Shown in pieces: positions 24,064-35,525 of a stretch of DNA of 64,000 nucleotides (its first letter is position 1; every line of letters begins with the position of its first letter). Below the pieces are notes generated by a model, which was not told where the DNA came from, searched no databases, and was given only the letters and a program-made list of their open reading frames with translations. The position numbers and the translations under genes were made by a program. The stretch is from Sialis fuliginosa (lineage: Eukaryota > Arthropoda > Insecta > Megaloptera > Sialidae). The stretch lies in the NCBI GenBank assembly GCA_961205875.1, contig OY540809.1, positions 11,110,267 through 11,174,266 of the forward strand, read 5' to 3'.

Positions 24064-24197
24064 TAGCGTGCGTACACCAAAAAGACAAAACAGCAACACG
24101 GTGTTTTTTTTGACAAAATGGCAACAGAACTTATACATTTTAAAATTCGAATTGTTTTAAAAACACCGTTTTGTCTTTTTGGTGTAAACACGGCATA
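24064..24197. mobile_element. MITE family D, copy 2
   Basis: Same length and inner blocks as at 3869-4010 (AAAAAGACAAAACAGCAACA near the left end, TTTTGTCTTTTTGGTGTAAA near the right). The left end is more degraded than the right. Confidence 0.7.
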
Positions 24198-25129
24198 AGA
24201 ACAGATGATTTTATTGCTTCCTTTGTTTAAAGAAAACGTTACTGACAGCAAATTGTGTTTATTTATACAATTATAAATTATTGTTCGTTTGTAAAATATT
24301 ATTGCAAATTTTGACGCACATTCTTTTTATATATTTTTTATCATACCGGATGCGGATGTTTGGTTATTTTTTTGTTCTAATCGCTGATTCACTACATGGC
24401 AATTACATAAACGAATAATTCTAGCTGTTTTATAAAAACTTTAAGTTTTCTTTGATTTATTTATAATTGATTTGTATTTACGAATTAAAATTTTATATTG
24501 AAATACCTGAAAAAAGTCATTAAAAATATTGTTTGAAAAAAAATGTATTAAAGAGCTCATCAACAATTTCAGTCTGGGGGTCCGTCATAACGCTTGCCAA
24601 CAACTTAATCTATTTATCTACGTCTTCTATTGCCCCCTTACTCATTTCTCATTGTTTAGAATTATTTGAGCTCATATTATGATGCACTTTACTTTAAAAA
24701 TTGTAGATACTTCACTGCAGCCATTTTATTATTTTATCATACCGTATAGTTGTATAATAAACATGTTTTTTTAGTTGTTGTGAAGAATTTTGTTATGTTT
24801 TTATTTTTACACATTGAAAGAGATGGTATTTTTGATGGATTTTTCTTTGTCATAATTTTATCGTAGGTCTTTTGAAAGTGAAATTAGATGATTATTCTAA
24901 CAATATATACTCGTATATACGGTGTAAATTTCCCTTTCTATCATTGTTTTACAGTTATTGTACATTTAATACATTTTAGTACATACTTAGTACGTAGTTT
25001 TGCTTGCAGACATTTGCGAGGCACAAAAAAGCCTTAATTCACTTACCGGCGTTTTTCACTTAACGGCGAGAGTCCGATCTCAATTAAGTCGTTATTGCGA
25101 GGTACTGCTGTATCATATGTATAGCCAGA

Positions 25130-25370
25130 ACTATGCATGTACTTTTGGGGTAATTATAATTGTACTTAAGTATACTTTCCTAAACACGAATACTTGTACT
25201 TAAATACATTTATTAAAAAGTAATTGTACTTGTACTTGAAATGTACTCAAATATTTATAAATGTACTTAATTACCTTTTTAATATTCTGTTTATATACTT
25301 TTGTAAAAGTATTTAAGTATAATTTTTATAAAAGTACTTATGTTTGTACTTTGTAAGTAGCTTTAAATTT
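25130..25370. repeat. Segment saturated with GTACTT/AAGTAC motifs
   Basis: More than a dozen TACTT or AAGTA units in 240 bases, many as TTGTACTTAAGTA or TGTACTTGTACTT. This recalls the terminal regions of some hAT elements in other animals. No terminal inverted repeat or target duplication could be fixed, so the limits are approximate. Confidence 0.5.
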
Positions 25371-25899
25371 TTCCAATTTTAAATTGAATGCCTCAGTTAA
25401 ATAATTTGTAAGTATTTTTAATTAAATAACATATATTATACTTACTGACGTATTAAATACGGTTGAAACTATAGAGAGTAGCAATTTGTGACCATTATTT
25501 GATCCTTTAAGCTTCTTTAAATTATTATTTTTAGAGGTCGTCATCACGCTTTGTGGTAACAAATTAATAATATTAAATATATGTTGAGATCCAACTACAA
25601 AATATTTGGAATTGATATTTAAGTTTTACTGATTTTTTATATATCGTATAACATTTGTTATTTATAATTTTAATATGCCATTAATTTTTACATACATATT
25701 ATAAAACCCAACGTCTCTCTGTCTGGCTGTCAGTTTGGGCGCTTATCACTCGTGAACCACTTATCCGATTTACGTGCATTCTTTTAATTCATAGATATGT
25801 TATTTGCATATATTTTGTTACGTTAGGTAGCATATGGAATAAGCAGTGACGATAATAGTAAATCAAGTCGAAAAAAGCGCTCTTTTGCAATACGTTGCC

Positions 25900-26888
25900 C
25901 AGGCCCGGATTTAGAAATTTGTCACCCCTAGGCAGTTGCGCTTGCGCCCCCCTAGCTTGTGGACAAAAAGTAATAAGTAAATCAGTATTATTGTCCAAAC
26001 AGGGATATTTCTAGACTTCTATGATGTCCATTGAATTTTTGAACGTAAATTTATATTTTGGATCCAGAAAATAAAATATCAAAGTTTTTTTTAATCACAA
26101 TCTTTTATTTTTACATGTAAACTAAAATATCAGGGAAAATTAAAAATAAAATAAAAACACCTAAAGGCAAAGGTCGCAGTATTGGCAACAGTGAAAACTG
26201 TGTTTTGTGTTAAAATAACTACCCACAAAAGCATGGGCAAGGGGGGACGCTTGCCCCTCCCCCTAGCTCGTGAAGTAAGAGTAACAAATTAATCAGTTCA
26301 TTGGCTAAATATTGACATTTTTAGATTCGAAAATTTAAATATCATTGTTTTTTTTATTGTAAAGTTTTTTTTTAAGTATATTATCAATTCAAATTAGATC
26401 GATTTTTTACATTAAATAAAAAAAAACACCAAAATAGCAACGTAGAGTACATTTTTGTAGAGGATTTTGTATTCAAAAAGATATGCACATACATATAAAT
26501 TTAATTGATTGAAAAAAATGTGGCGAAAATAAAAGAAGAAATGAAAAAAATAATGACTTTTCATTGTTACTTTTTGCGCACCTATCTAGAGATATAATAA
26601 ATAATGAAAATGTTAATTTTTTCAATACTAGGCAAAACACGCCGATCAATCGGTTTCAAAAAAAAAAATTTGCCCCCCCCCCCCCTGAACAAAATCCTGG
26701 CTACGCCCATGTTTGCAGTGTATGGATTGAAATTTTTACGTCTCGATTTTCTAAACAATTTTAACTCATCGATAATGGAATCAAAATCAAATTCAATTCC
26801 CACGAATATAACAAGTTTTCAAAGTTTCCACCAAAATTTGCCGCCCTAGGCAGCTGCCTACTCTGCCTGCATGGTAAATCCGGGCCTG
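25900..26888. mobile_element. hAT-like element nested in family A
   Basis: Left CAGGCCCGGATTTA and right TAAATCCGGGCCTG are exact 14-bp inverted repeats, followed inward by CCTAGGCAG and CTGCCTA blocks. Flanks are ACGTTGCC on the left and AG-TCGTTGCC on the right, close to a target duplication. It contains another insertion at about 26232-26711. Confidence 0.8.
26232..26711. mobile_element. Putative third-level insertion inside the hAT-like element
   Basis: Left CATGGGCAAGGGGGGACGC and right CCTGGCTACGCCCATG are short imperfect inverted ends with G and C runs just inside. No target duplication is visible, so the boundaries are approximate. Confidence 0.45.
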
Positions 26889-27541
26889 AGTCGTTGCCTA
26901 AACCGTTAAATGTTGAACAATATAATTTAGTAAAGAATTGTGTAGAATAAAAATATCTAAGATAATTCAACTATATTTTTCAAAAATCCTAAACAATTAT
27001 TCCGTAGTTCATGCGAGCGAAGCCGCGGGTACAATCAGTATAATATAATGACGAATAGTGGATTGATACTACTTATAAAAACTAGTATGTTCTTAAAAAT
27101 GAGATAGCATCGAAAAACTTTTGAGACGAATAAAAAACTGCATAAATATAAATAAATAAGGAAAATGTTCCTTATATTATTATCAGTGGTACTTAAACGA
27201 AATGAAATTTTAATTTTTGGCGATATTTAGTGCAATATATTTATAGAAAGTCGTTTTTAGATCTTTAATAGATCGATAAAAATCAAATAATAATATTATT
27301 GCCGCCAAAAATAATCCATTTTTCCAGTGTTTAAAGTCGCCTTATGGTCGAACCGTCGTTTTTAAGTCATATGCCCATGATGATCTTTTGATCAGCAATC
27401 TTTGTAGACATTTTCTCAGTTTCAGGAACTTTGACCGAAATACCTTTTTCATTGCTTTTGTGCGGGGTTCTTTTTAAATTTTATATACTAAGGGTAGTGT
27501 CATTTAAAAAATAATTTTAAGGGTCATTTTATCTATATTCT

Positions 27542-27845
27542 TAATAAAAACAAACTTGTTTGTCTAAACGTTAAATTTTATTTAAGAAAAGGTAATCGCA
27601 AGCTTTCGATTCACAGAATCATCGTCAGGCTAATAATAAAGATTTAAATTTGAGAACGATGTCGTTATCTCAATAATATTCATGTGACTAGTATATTATG
27701 AATATTATTGAGATAACGACATCGTTCTCAAATTTAAATCTTTATTATTAGCCTGACGATGATTCTGTGAATCGAAAGCTTGCGATTACCTTTTCTTAAA
27801 TAAATTTTGACGTTTAGACAAACAAGTTTGTTTTTATTTATATTC
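27542..27845. repeat. Near-perfect foldback with hammerhead-like blocks in both arms
   Basis: The left arm runs from ACAAACTTGTTTGTCTAAAC through CTTTCGATTCACAGAATCAT and TTGAGAACGATGTCGTTATC. The right arm is the near-exact inverse, ending GTTTAGACAAACAAGTTTGT. The arms are about 135 bp around a short centre (about 27685-27695). A related element with the same outer 60 bases but a different middle lies at 58924-59240. Confidence 0.85.
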
Positions 27846-27869
27846 AACGTCACTACTATTATATTATAT

Positions 27870-28105
27870 CCTTAATATATATAAAGCTCAACGTCTCTCT
27901 GTCTGTCCATTAGTGCGCTTATAACTCGAGAACAACTTCTTCGATTTACATGCTTTTTTTTTTTAATTCATAGATATGTTTTTTGTCCATGTTTTAGTAT
28001 ATATTTTGTTACATTAGGTAGCATAAGGAATAAGCAGTGACGATAATAGTAAATCAAGTCGGAAAAAGGCGTGAAACCCGCGGGCACACCTATAGTTAGA
28101 CAAAC
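27870..28105 (+). repeat. Dispersed repeat family A copy
   Basis: CTCAACGTCTCTCTGTCTGT through GGAATAAGCAGTGACGATAA to CGTGAAACCCGCGGGCACAC. A shorter piece of the same end repeats at 28205-28310. Confidence 0.7.
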
Positions 28106-28204
28106 TGATTAAACTAAAAAAATTATAATTTACTTTTTGCCACTTTGATACTATGCAAATTGTCAAGATAAAATTAAAATAATAAAATAAATGTAAATTA
28201 ATTA

Positions 28205-28310
28205 GTATTATTTTGTTACATTAGGTAGCATAAGGAATAAGCAGTGACGATAATAGTAAATCAAGTCGGAAATAGGCGTGAAAACCGAGGGCACACCTAT
28301 AGTTAGACAA
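28205..28310 (+). repeat. Dispersed repeat family A fragment
   Basis: Repeats TTTTGTTACATTAGGTAGCA, GGAATAAGCAGTGACGATAA and GGCACACCTATAGTTAGACA from the copy ending near 28105, as if the tail were duplicated. Confidence 0.65.
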
Positions 28311-28313
28311 ACT

Positions 28314-28722
28314 GCGATATATTATCAAATGACACCAGTTATGGCCGCTATAAGAGCAAGGTTTACTGTTTTCGTGATTGACGGGCTTCTTTTTTGTAAT
28401 TCTCATGAATTCATGTTACTAATAAAACAAGTAACTCTTTATTTAATCAATTTAATTACCTAAATCCACAAATATACTTTTGTTATGATAATACAATAAT
28501 TAATAAATAAATTTTATTAATAATTAGTTTAAATGTCCACCATTTTGACACCTATTGGCCAATTGTCATCAAATCACACTATAAGACAATTAAATGTATA
28601 TGGAATAATATTCAGAAATGTTAGTAATCAAATATCAACAAATATTTCTAATTCAGTACATTTTTAAAAATAGCCATTACTGAGATCATATCCAAGACTG
28701 GTGCCAGTACCTTATCTACATA
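28314..28722 (+). mobile_element. MITE family C copy
   Basis: Left part has CACCAGTTATGGCCGCTATA AGAGC-type text; right end reads AGACTGGTGCCAGTACCTTA. It lacks the extreme left end and lies directly after a family A fragment. Short frames on both strands across it are by-products. Confidence 0.7.
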
Positions 28723-28729
28723 TCTTCAA

Positions 28730-29280
28730 AAAATGTAAATGCAAAAGTATGTTTTTGGTATTTCCAGTAATTTGTCATACTTAACGAACAAATTCTAGTT
28801 TTTACTTAAGACAATAGAAATGAGAATATGTGTAACCATGTCAAGGGAATTTAATTTAAATATTGTACCATATTGTACCTTTATTTTTTTAAGAGATTGG
28901 GAACTCCTGGCGTGCGTATATATGTATATGTATGATGTATATTTTATTGTGTAAGCTTTTCACAATATACATTCACAGATAATTATCAAACGGTATAATT
29001 ATAATCATTATTATTATTTTACGTGCATTACGCGATGCGACATGGTTGGTTAGTTCTTTTATAAAGACTGGTTTAAGTGATCGGCAGAATATAATCTATA
29101 GATCAAAGTACATGGACACCAATCGTGAAGTGAAGCCTTTCAGTTGAGGATCAGCCCTGAAAGGTTTCGTTTTGACAGTCCCTTTTTAATGCTGACTTAT
29201 GTATACATGAATATATAATACGCGGTTGTGTCGAAAATGCTTATCGAAAGTTTCCACTATTTTTAAACTAATTTAATTTA
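28730..29280. other. AT-rich DNA upstream of the possible promoter
   Basis: No repeat family or exon recognised. It leads into the TATA-containing region near 29290. Confidence 0.35.
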
Positions 29281-29284
29281 TAAT

Positions 29285-29425
29285 TGTGGCCGTATAAAAG
29301 CCACTGATAGCGATGTATAAAACAGGAAAATGAGGGTTTTTTTTATTATGTATCGTGAAGGACGCGAGTTGTTTTATATCTTTTTATTGGAGTAGTTGTG
29401 TTCGCAGAAATTGTGCAAAGTGAGT
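29285..29425 (+). promoter_or_regulatory. Possible core promoter and untranslated first exon
   Basis: CGTATAAAAGCC near 29292-29303 is a good TATA-box match, with a second TATAAAAC about 20 bases on. About 120 bases further a donor-like GTGAGT occurs at 29420, with no ATG-led frame between. This fits a TATA promoter feeding a short untranslated exon that could splice to coding exons downstream. No experimental signal is visible in sequence, so this is tentative. Confidence 0.3.
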
Positions 29426-30118
29426 GAGAGTTTTAATTGGTTTTAAAGATTTGAGTTAGTGAGAGTGTTTGGTTTGATTATTGAAATAATTAAAACCAGT
29501 TTTTCTCAATAAAGGAATAATAAAGTAAATCAACAGTGAAATTGTTAAATAAATATTGTTTAAAAATGTTTGTTTATTTTTATATTTATATTAGATATGT
29601 TTTTTAATTAAATGAGTACATGAACATTTATTAATAACATAATTAATTAAAATTGTTATTTCATTTAACATAAAATTTAAAATATATAATATTAAAATTG
29701 TTTATTATGTTTAAATAAATATTAGCATTTTTGTAGATATGATTTTAACATATATTTAAAAATACTGTATTATATCATCAGAATATAAACAACAAGTGTA
29801 ACAAATAAGTTTCTAAAACATCGCATATGTGATTTGATTACAATGATATTGATCTCATTTTAAAAGCAATTCTGTGGCTTCTTCAAACGATACAAACTTT
29901 AATTTCATTATGTGCAGTTTCTTGTACATTCTTACGAATTCTCGTATCTGAATAGTCATTTGTTTGTTCTCATTGTTGTAAATTGAATAAGCAACAATGT
30001 AAGTTCGTGCATATTTTAAATGAGTTAATTGTTGTCATTTAAACAAGCGACAATTATGTAAGTTCGTGTGTTTTAAATATCCATTGTTGCGTGTGTTTGT
30101 GCATGGAATTCTGACTGT

Positions 30119-30418
30119 ATGATTAAAATGGATAAAGCGGCCGTCATGTCTATACCGGAAAGGTGTAAACAAATACCGGATAGACTGAGAGGGTACGTGC
30201 GACGGATTCGTCGTTATGTGGGATCAAACTTCCGGTCCGCGCCGACAATGGCTCACAGCTCTTCGACCAATTCCGGTTCCATGATAATCTCAACCCTTAC
30301 GTCCATTTATCATACGGAATCCATGGATATACCGCAAAAACAGCAGGATGGCCCCCCCGTGCAGAATGGAGATAGTTTTATTTTGAAATTTATTGCTCTT
30401 GTTAGATCGTTAGCCCAG
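30119..30418 (+). CDS. Start-codon exon encoding a ~97-residue N-terminus, gene unknown
   Basis: Two in-frame ATGs, at 30119 and 30128; the second has the better context (AAAATGG). The frame stays open to CAG followed by GTAAGG at 30419, leaving in phase 0. The segment is richer in G/C and coding-like third positions than its flanks. The predicted N-terminus has a basic stretch (RLRGYVRRIRRYVG), a Ser/Thr-rich middle, and ends in a hydrophobic-basic helix-like FILKFIALVRSLAQ. There is no AG acceptor between the upstream in-frame stop near 30075 and the ATG, so this is a first coding exon, not an internal one. The frame reads through the donor to a stop at 30460, but that part is probably intron. 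The family is not recognised. Confidence 0.6.
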
Positions 30419-30489
30419 GTAAGGGATTTGCTTGAATTAAATATAATTTCTTTATTGTAGATAATTCCATTTTTTTTACAAAATTTTAT

Positions 30490-30880
30490 ATTGATAGGCC
30501 TATACAGGGTTTTCAAGATTTACCAGATTTTCTTACCGCCATTTCTAATTGAATCAGCTTCAAAAAATGTCTCTTATTGTTAGTAAAAAGTAAGAGCTCG
30601 GGAAACCGGAAGACTGTTGCCCATCCCACATTGGGGCGAAAATCGGTTGCACAGATATCTAGAAAACGATAAACTGTTTTGAATCTTGCGTTTCGACCCC
30701 ACTCTAAGCATTCAGGCGAGAACTACATTTCCGTTTCATGCAAGGACACTTGCCTTAAAATTATAGTTCCAACATGGTTTGATGACCCCTTTCCAACGCA
30801 TAGAAACCTCGCTTATCTCGAAAAGTACTACGAAAAAAGTCTTTTTTGAAGCTTATTCAATAACGAATTAAAATATTAAA
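30490..30880 (+). repeat. Possible dispersed repeat with TACAGGGT start
   Basis: Begins CCTATACAGGGTTTTCAAGA and includes TTCCAACGCATAGAAACCTC and TACTACGAAAAAAGTC. Similar phrases occur at 56530-56840 (TTTTCGTAGCAGTT, TTCCGATGCATAAAACTTCG, GCATCCTGTATAAAA) in mixed order. The relationship is distant. Confidence 0.35.
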
Positions 30881-30925
30881 AACGATACAAGTAGGTATAA
30901 CGTAAATATGTTTATTCCTGGTACA

Positions 30926-31067
30926 CAGTGGCGCCGAAATCATTTTTTTTCATCGGGAAGGGCGGGGGTAGTACGAAACTTTTTTTTGGGGGGAGGGGAA
31001 GTAATCATTGCCCCCCCCCCCCCACTGAAAATTTTGGAGGGTAACTCCCTCTGCTCCGGCGCCACTG
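30926..31067. mobile_element. Short hAT-like element, exact 8-bp duplication
   Basis: Left CAGTGGCGCCG and right CGGCGCCACTG are perfect 11-bp inverted repeats, with CTGGTACA exactly on both sides (30918-30925 and 31068-31075). Only 142 bp. The frame across it is a by-product. Confidence 0.92.
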
Positions 31068-31079
31068 CTGGTACAGTAT

Positions 31080-32100
31080 TCATGATTTCAGATAAACCAT
31101 ATTTCAGTTATTGAATTAAATAGATGTCTTATTTTATAAATGATATCTACAAAATAAATTGTTCAAAAGTATTGGAAAATAATAACATGGAACATCTGAA
31201 ATTGAATTATATGCATGGTAGAATGGATCTCATTTCGTTCAGAATAAAAAAGTCTATGTAGATTGAGATGTTTTTCTTAAATTGTATTTTCAATGAAGTG
31301 GAGAAGGAATTGGGAATCTTATAAAGTTCGGTTTCAGTGATATATATTTGAAGTTTATTGAAACAATTTCATTTTTAATCAGAGCAATGCTTAATATTGA
31401 TTTCCGGTATATACTCTCGTACTATTAAATTAAATTGATAGAAATATGCAAAAAATATATTTTAAAGGATTTTAAAGAATTTGAAATACGTTAAAACATT
31501 TTTTTTAAATAATATAATGTATGGGGATTGACTTTTGTTAATAAATCTTTTTTCTATATGAAAATGAGGGTCCGAGATGAACGAAATAAATAAAACATTT
31601 ATAGAAACTTGTTTATTTCTTAATGAGGTCAAGTCTGTATTAAAGAAAATTGCAATCGATATTTTTTATGCAATGCAATGTAACTATAAAAAATTAAAGT
31701 GCCAATTGAATAATCAGGACAGATCTGTATTAAAAAAAAATTAAAAAATCATTTCATTTTCTATTTTTTTTTGTCGACCTTTTTTATTTTACATACATAT
31801 TGCTTTCATATTAAAAACTTACAGAGGTTGAGGCACGTACTATATTGTATTATATTTTGAAGTTTTTGATATAAAAAATATTTAAGGATCGAGAAATTGT
31901 TTATGCAGAAAAAAATGAAATATTTTAAAAATTGTGTGTACGAGTAGTCTTATGAAAATTTTTTGTTGTATTTTATTGAAAATGATAGTAGATTATATGT
32001 AGATGAAAGATCATTTTTGGTAATTTTCATAAGTAATCATTATTTCTGTAATAACAGTTCCATTCGTTACTTATTAGTTACTAAGTAACGAACTATAAGG
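31080..32100. other. Intron-like AT-rich DNA
   Basis: Nothing beyond A/T runs between the hAT-like elements at 30926 and 32123. Confidence 0.4.
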
Positions 32101-32122
32101 CCCAAACTTCTTTAAGTTAAAT

Positions 32123-32647
32123 CACTGGTTCCCAAACTGCGAACCTCGGCTCCTTTGGCGGTTATGGGTGGATCAAAAGGAGCCCTGGTGGTTCTGGGTG
32201 TAATTGAAAAACCCTGGATTATTATATAACACTAGATATGTACATGAAAAAATGTCCACTACTAAAAATCAGGAGTCTTGTGATTTTTTATAGCTAAAAA
32301 TGGGGTAGTGGGTCAAATCAGTACTCTTTGAACACCTGTTGTAGTTTTAAAATTATGTAAATTACCATTATAAATAAAATTATGTAATTATAAACAAAAA
32401 ATTGTATGACTGTTTAATTTAATAGGGTAAATTTATAACTGGAAAATTGTAAGACCCAAACTTTGTATGGTGAATTTGTAAGTGACATTATGACACACCA
32501 AAATAATGATAAAAAAAATATCACATATTGTAGTTACTTTTGGAGAAAAATGTCATTTTCATAAAAATGTAAATTATCAGAGGAGCCTTGTAATTTTTTA
32601 TAGCTGAAAAGGGGGGGTAGTAGGTCAAATTTGTTCGGGAACCTATG
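32123..32647. mobile_element. hAT-like element (CACTGGTTCCCAAAC), exact 8-bp duplication
   Basis: Left CACTGGTTCCC and right GGGAACCTATG are imperfect inverted ends; AGTTAAAT stands on both sides (32115-32122 and 32648-32655). About 525 bp, no coding frame. An inverted relative lies at about 62394-62848. Confidence 0.85.
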
Positions 32648-32680
32648 AGTTAAATAATATCAATACTATAAATACGAAAG

Positions 32681-32823
32681 TAATGCCGTGTTTAGACCGA
32701 AAAAACAAAACAGCAACATCGTGTCTTTTTGACAAAAGTGCAAAAAACCCTATGCATTTTTAAATACGATGTGTTTTCAAACACCGTGTTGCTGTCTTGT
32801 TTTCTTTGGTCTAAACACGGCAT
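32681..32823. mobile_element. MITE family D, copy 3, best-preserved ends
   Basis: Ends ATGCCGTGTTTAGACC and GGTCTAAACACGGCAT are exact inverted repeats. It has the same CAGCAAC and CTTTTTGAC inner blocks. It sits between a hAT-like element (to 32647) and a family G fragment (from 32826). Confidence 0.8.
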
Positions 32824-32825
32824 AA

Positions 32826-32965
32826 CTGTATCTATCTGTTTGTTTCCTTTTTACGGCTAAACCGCTTAACCGATCTTGATGAAAATTGGCAGGGAGATAG
32901 CTTCCATCCTGAAAAAGGACATAGGGTAATTTGTATCCTGAGAAAAATGTTAAATACATATACAT
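32826..32965 (-). repeat. Dispersed repeat family G, short copy
   Basis: Reverse complement of the tail region of 12600-12845: GTTTGTTTCCTTTTTACGGC, then CCGATCTTGATGAAAATTGG and GGGAGATAGCTTCCATCCTG. Confidence 0.6.
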
Positions 32966-33794
32966 TTTAGAACCCACAATAACTCAAAATCATAATCATA
33001 TCATTTTTCGTATTCATTACACTTAAAGTATTAATACCACGAACCTAAAAAATCAAGTTCAATAATAGAGCTACTTCTAGCTCCTCTGCTAATTCTGTCC
33101 ACCAAAGCCCGAGCTTATTGGGTCTAATTGGAAATCTACGAATGTATCAGTTTCATGATACAATTACATTACCTGCAAGAAATTAATCGAAAGTAATTTA
33201 TTTTTACCTGCGTCCATCTATCGATGTTTGAAATCATCATTAACGTTTAAAATATAAATTGATAAAATGATAAAACGGACAATAAAAACGGTTGAACTAA
33301 ACGAGTTATTTCAGCACCAGTGACATAATGTATCCCAACAACTGTCAATTTCATTGTAGGGACATTAATTATTCCTTAACATCGGGCCACTGTGCACTGT
33401 GCTCAAACGGAATTACTGATGGTGTTGCAAAGTACTTTTGTATAAACGCTTTGGTTACTGTTGTTTTTGTTACATATTAGTACGTATACATGTTTTAGTT
33501 ATGGGATTATGTTAATTGTAAACAACGATTCATTAAAACTTATAGTATTTATTTGGGGTTATTTTTTTATCGACCTATTATTATTTTATGAATGTTGCTT
33601 CCTCGCAATATCGAAGATACGAGAAGCTTTGTGATCGTTTATCTAAGATAGTGCATCAAAAAGATCACGTCAATAGTTAAAGGTTAATAATAATTCCTTA
33701 CAGTATATCATTTTGAACTATTAAAAAAAATTATTTGAAGAACTGTCATGATAATTAATTTAATAGTCATAATAAATAGATATTCGCTCTAGAA

Positions 33795-34105
33795 TATTTT
33801 TGCTTCCTCGCAATATCGAAGATACGATTGAGACAAAAAAAAATGTTCTCCGATTTCAAAATTTTAAATAGATCTTTCTGTTTCACGTCAAGACAAACAC
33901 TTTTCGTTCTGTGTCTGTCTGTCTGTCTGTGTGTCCGTGTGTCCGTCCGTCTGTCCCCTGAATCCTTGTCACACGCATAACTCATGAACCACTGAACTGA
34001 TATTATTGAAATTTGGTCGGATGATTGTGTCTGGCTTGAGCACGGTCCCATTTCAAAATCATGTGTAAGGGGGAGGGGTGACACCCCAAAATATTTACTT
34101 CTTAG
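33795..34105 (-). repeat. Dispersed repeat family E, copy on the minus strand
   Basis: Reverse complement of the family at 1197-1690, including the GACA/GACG stretch (33913-33955) and the GGGGTGTCACCCC block. A further fragment of its end lies at about 33595-33640. Confidence 0.7.
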
Positions 34106-34164
34106 GTACGTTTTTTTAATGAAATATAATTTTTTTAACAAGTTTCTTATCATTCTAACAAATT

Positions 34165-34435
34165 ATAAAACTTATCCGATTTACGTGTTATTTTTTTTAA
34201 TTCATAGATTCTTTGCCCAGGTTTTAGTATATATTTTGTTACGTTAGGTTACATAAGGAATAAGCAGTGACGATAATAGTAAATCAAGTCGGAAAAAGTT
34301 TGCCGCGCGCGCGCTCTTTTGCAATACCGTTAAATATTGAACAATATAATGCAATAAATAATTGTGTAGAATAAAAAGATCTAAAATAAACTCCGCGATA
34401 CCATTTTATATTTAAGCGAGCGAAGCCGCGGGCGC
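34165..34435 (+). repeat. Dispersed repeat family A, uninterrupted reference copy
   Basis: TCCGATTTACGTG, GGAATAAGCAGTGACGATAA, then TGTGTAGAATAAAAAGATCT and GCGAGCGAAGCCGCGGGC. It shows the empty form of the site into which the element at 39472 inserted. Confidence 0.7.
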
Positions 34436-34971
34436 AGCATAATACGAATACAAAATTTTAATTTACGTCGATTTTTAAGCTTGTCTAGAGCCTCGATATC
34501 CTAAAACCGTGCCTGAGTATATTATTTTTCAGTATAAAAAAATATATTTGATTGAAATATAAAATATGAATGTATATTTCATACTTTGAGTTTGATAACA
34601 TTTTATAAGAGATGAAATTTCCAGGAAATATAAAAGGTCACATTATAATTAATTTTAAAAATATTACACAATAGTAATTTACATATTACAGGTATATTAT
34701 AATTTTAGTATTTTATTTAATTGCTGCTAAAATTTATAAATAAAAATGTGACAAATTAATTAATAACTTATGAAATATGATTTTGATTTAAACGTACCTA
34801 AATATCCAATACTGGCTTTTACATTTTGATATATAAGAAGTGTTATAATATTATTACGGTGTAAAACGAAAAACGTACATACATGTAACTTATTTTTATT
34901 GAAATAACAATTTAAATAAATCTGTGAGAACAGGAATAAAGTAAATGTGCTTGCAATCGATAAATGAATAT

Positions 34972-35525
34972 AAGGTACTGGCGCCAGTTATGGCCGCTAT
35001 AAGAGCAAGGTTTACTGTTTTTGTGATTGACGGGTTTCTATTTTGTAATTCTCATGAACTCATGTTACTAATAAAACAAGTAACTCTTTATTTAATCAAT
35101 TTAATTACCAAAGTCGGCAAATACAGTTTTTTTTTTAATTATAGCATTTTTTTTTTTTTCTCCAGTAGGTATAAAGTAAAACCAGTAATGAGCACGCAGT
35201 GATGGATACTTGCTAATGATTACAAAATGATAAGTACTACGACACAAAAGATATAAAAGAAAGAATCGTCAAATTTGAAACAGTGTAAAGTAGTTGCTAT
35301 GATAATATAATAATTAATAAATAAATTATACTAATAATTAGTATTTTGACACCTATTAATCGATTGTCATCAAATCACGCTGTAAGATAGTTAAATGTAT
35401 ATAGATTAATATTCAGAAATGGTATTAATCAAATAACAAATATTTCTAATTCAGTGCATTTAATTAAAAAATAACCATTACTGGGGTCATATCCTGGACT
35501 GGTGTCAGAGTGCCAGTACCTTACT
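34972..35525 (+). mobile_element. MITE family C, full-length reference copy
   Basis: Left end TAAGGTACTGGCGCCAGT and right end GTGCCAGTACCTTA are inverted repeats, total about 550 bp. Interior landmarks are GGTTTACTGTTTTTGTGATT, CTAATAAAACAAGTAACTCT and CATTACTGGGGTCATATCC. Five other copies or fragments lie in the window. The ends are TA-like at the edges but no clear duplication is seen. Confidence 0.75.

Larger units (their letters stand above)
25698..27035 (+). repeat. Dispersed repeat family A, interrupted by nested insertions
   Basis: Starts CCCAACGTCTCTCTGTCTGG and ends GCGAGCGAAGCCGCGGGT. Inner blocks are GGAATAAGCAGTGACGATAA and TAGTAAATCAAGTCG. The hAT-like element 25900-26888 splits it after TACGTTGCC. 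Other copies lie at 27870-28105, 28205-28310, 34165-34435, 39085-39260 and 39290-39860. The class is unknown; there is no coding part. Confidence 0.75.
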
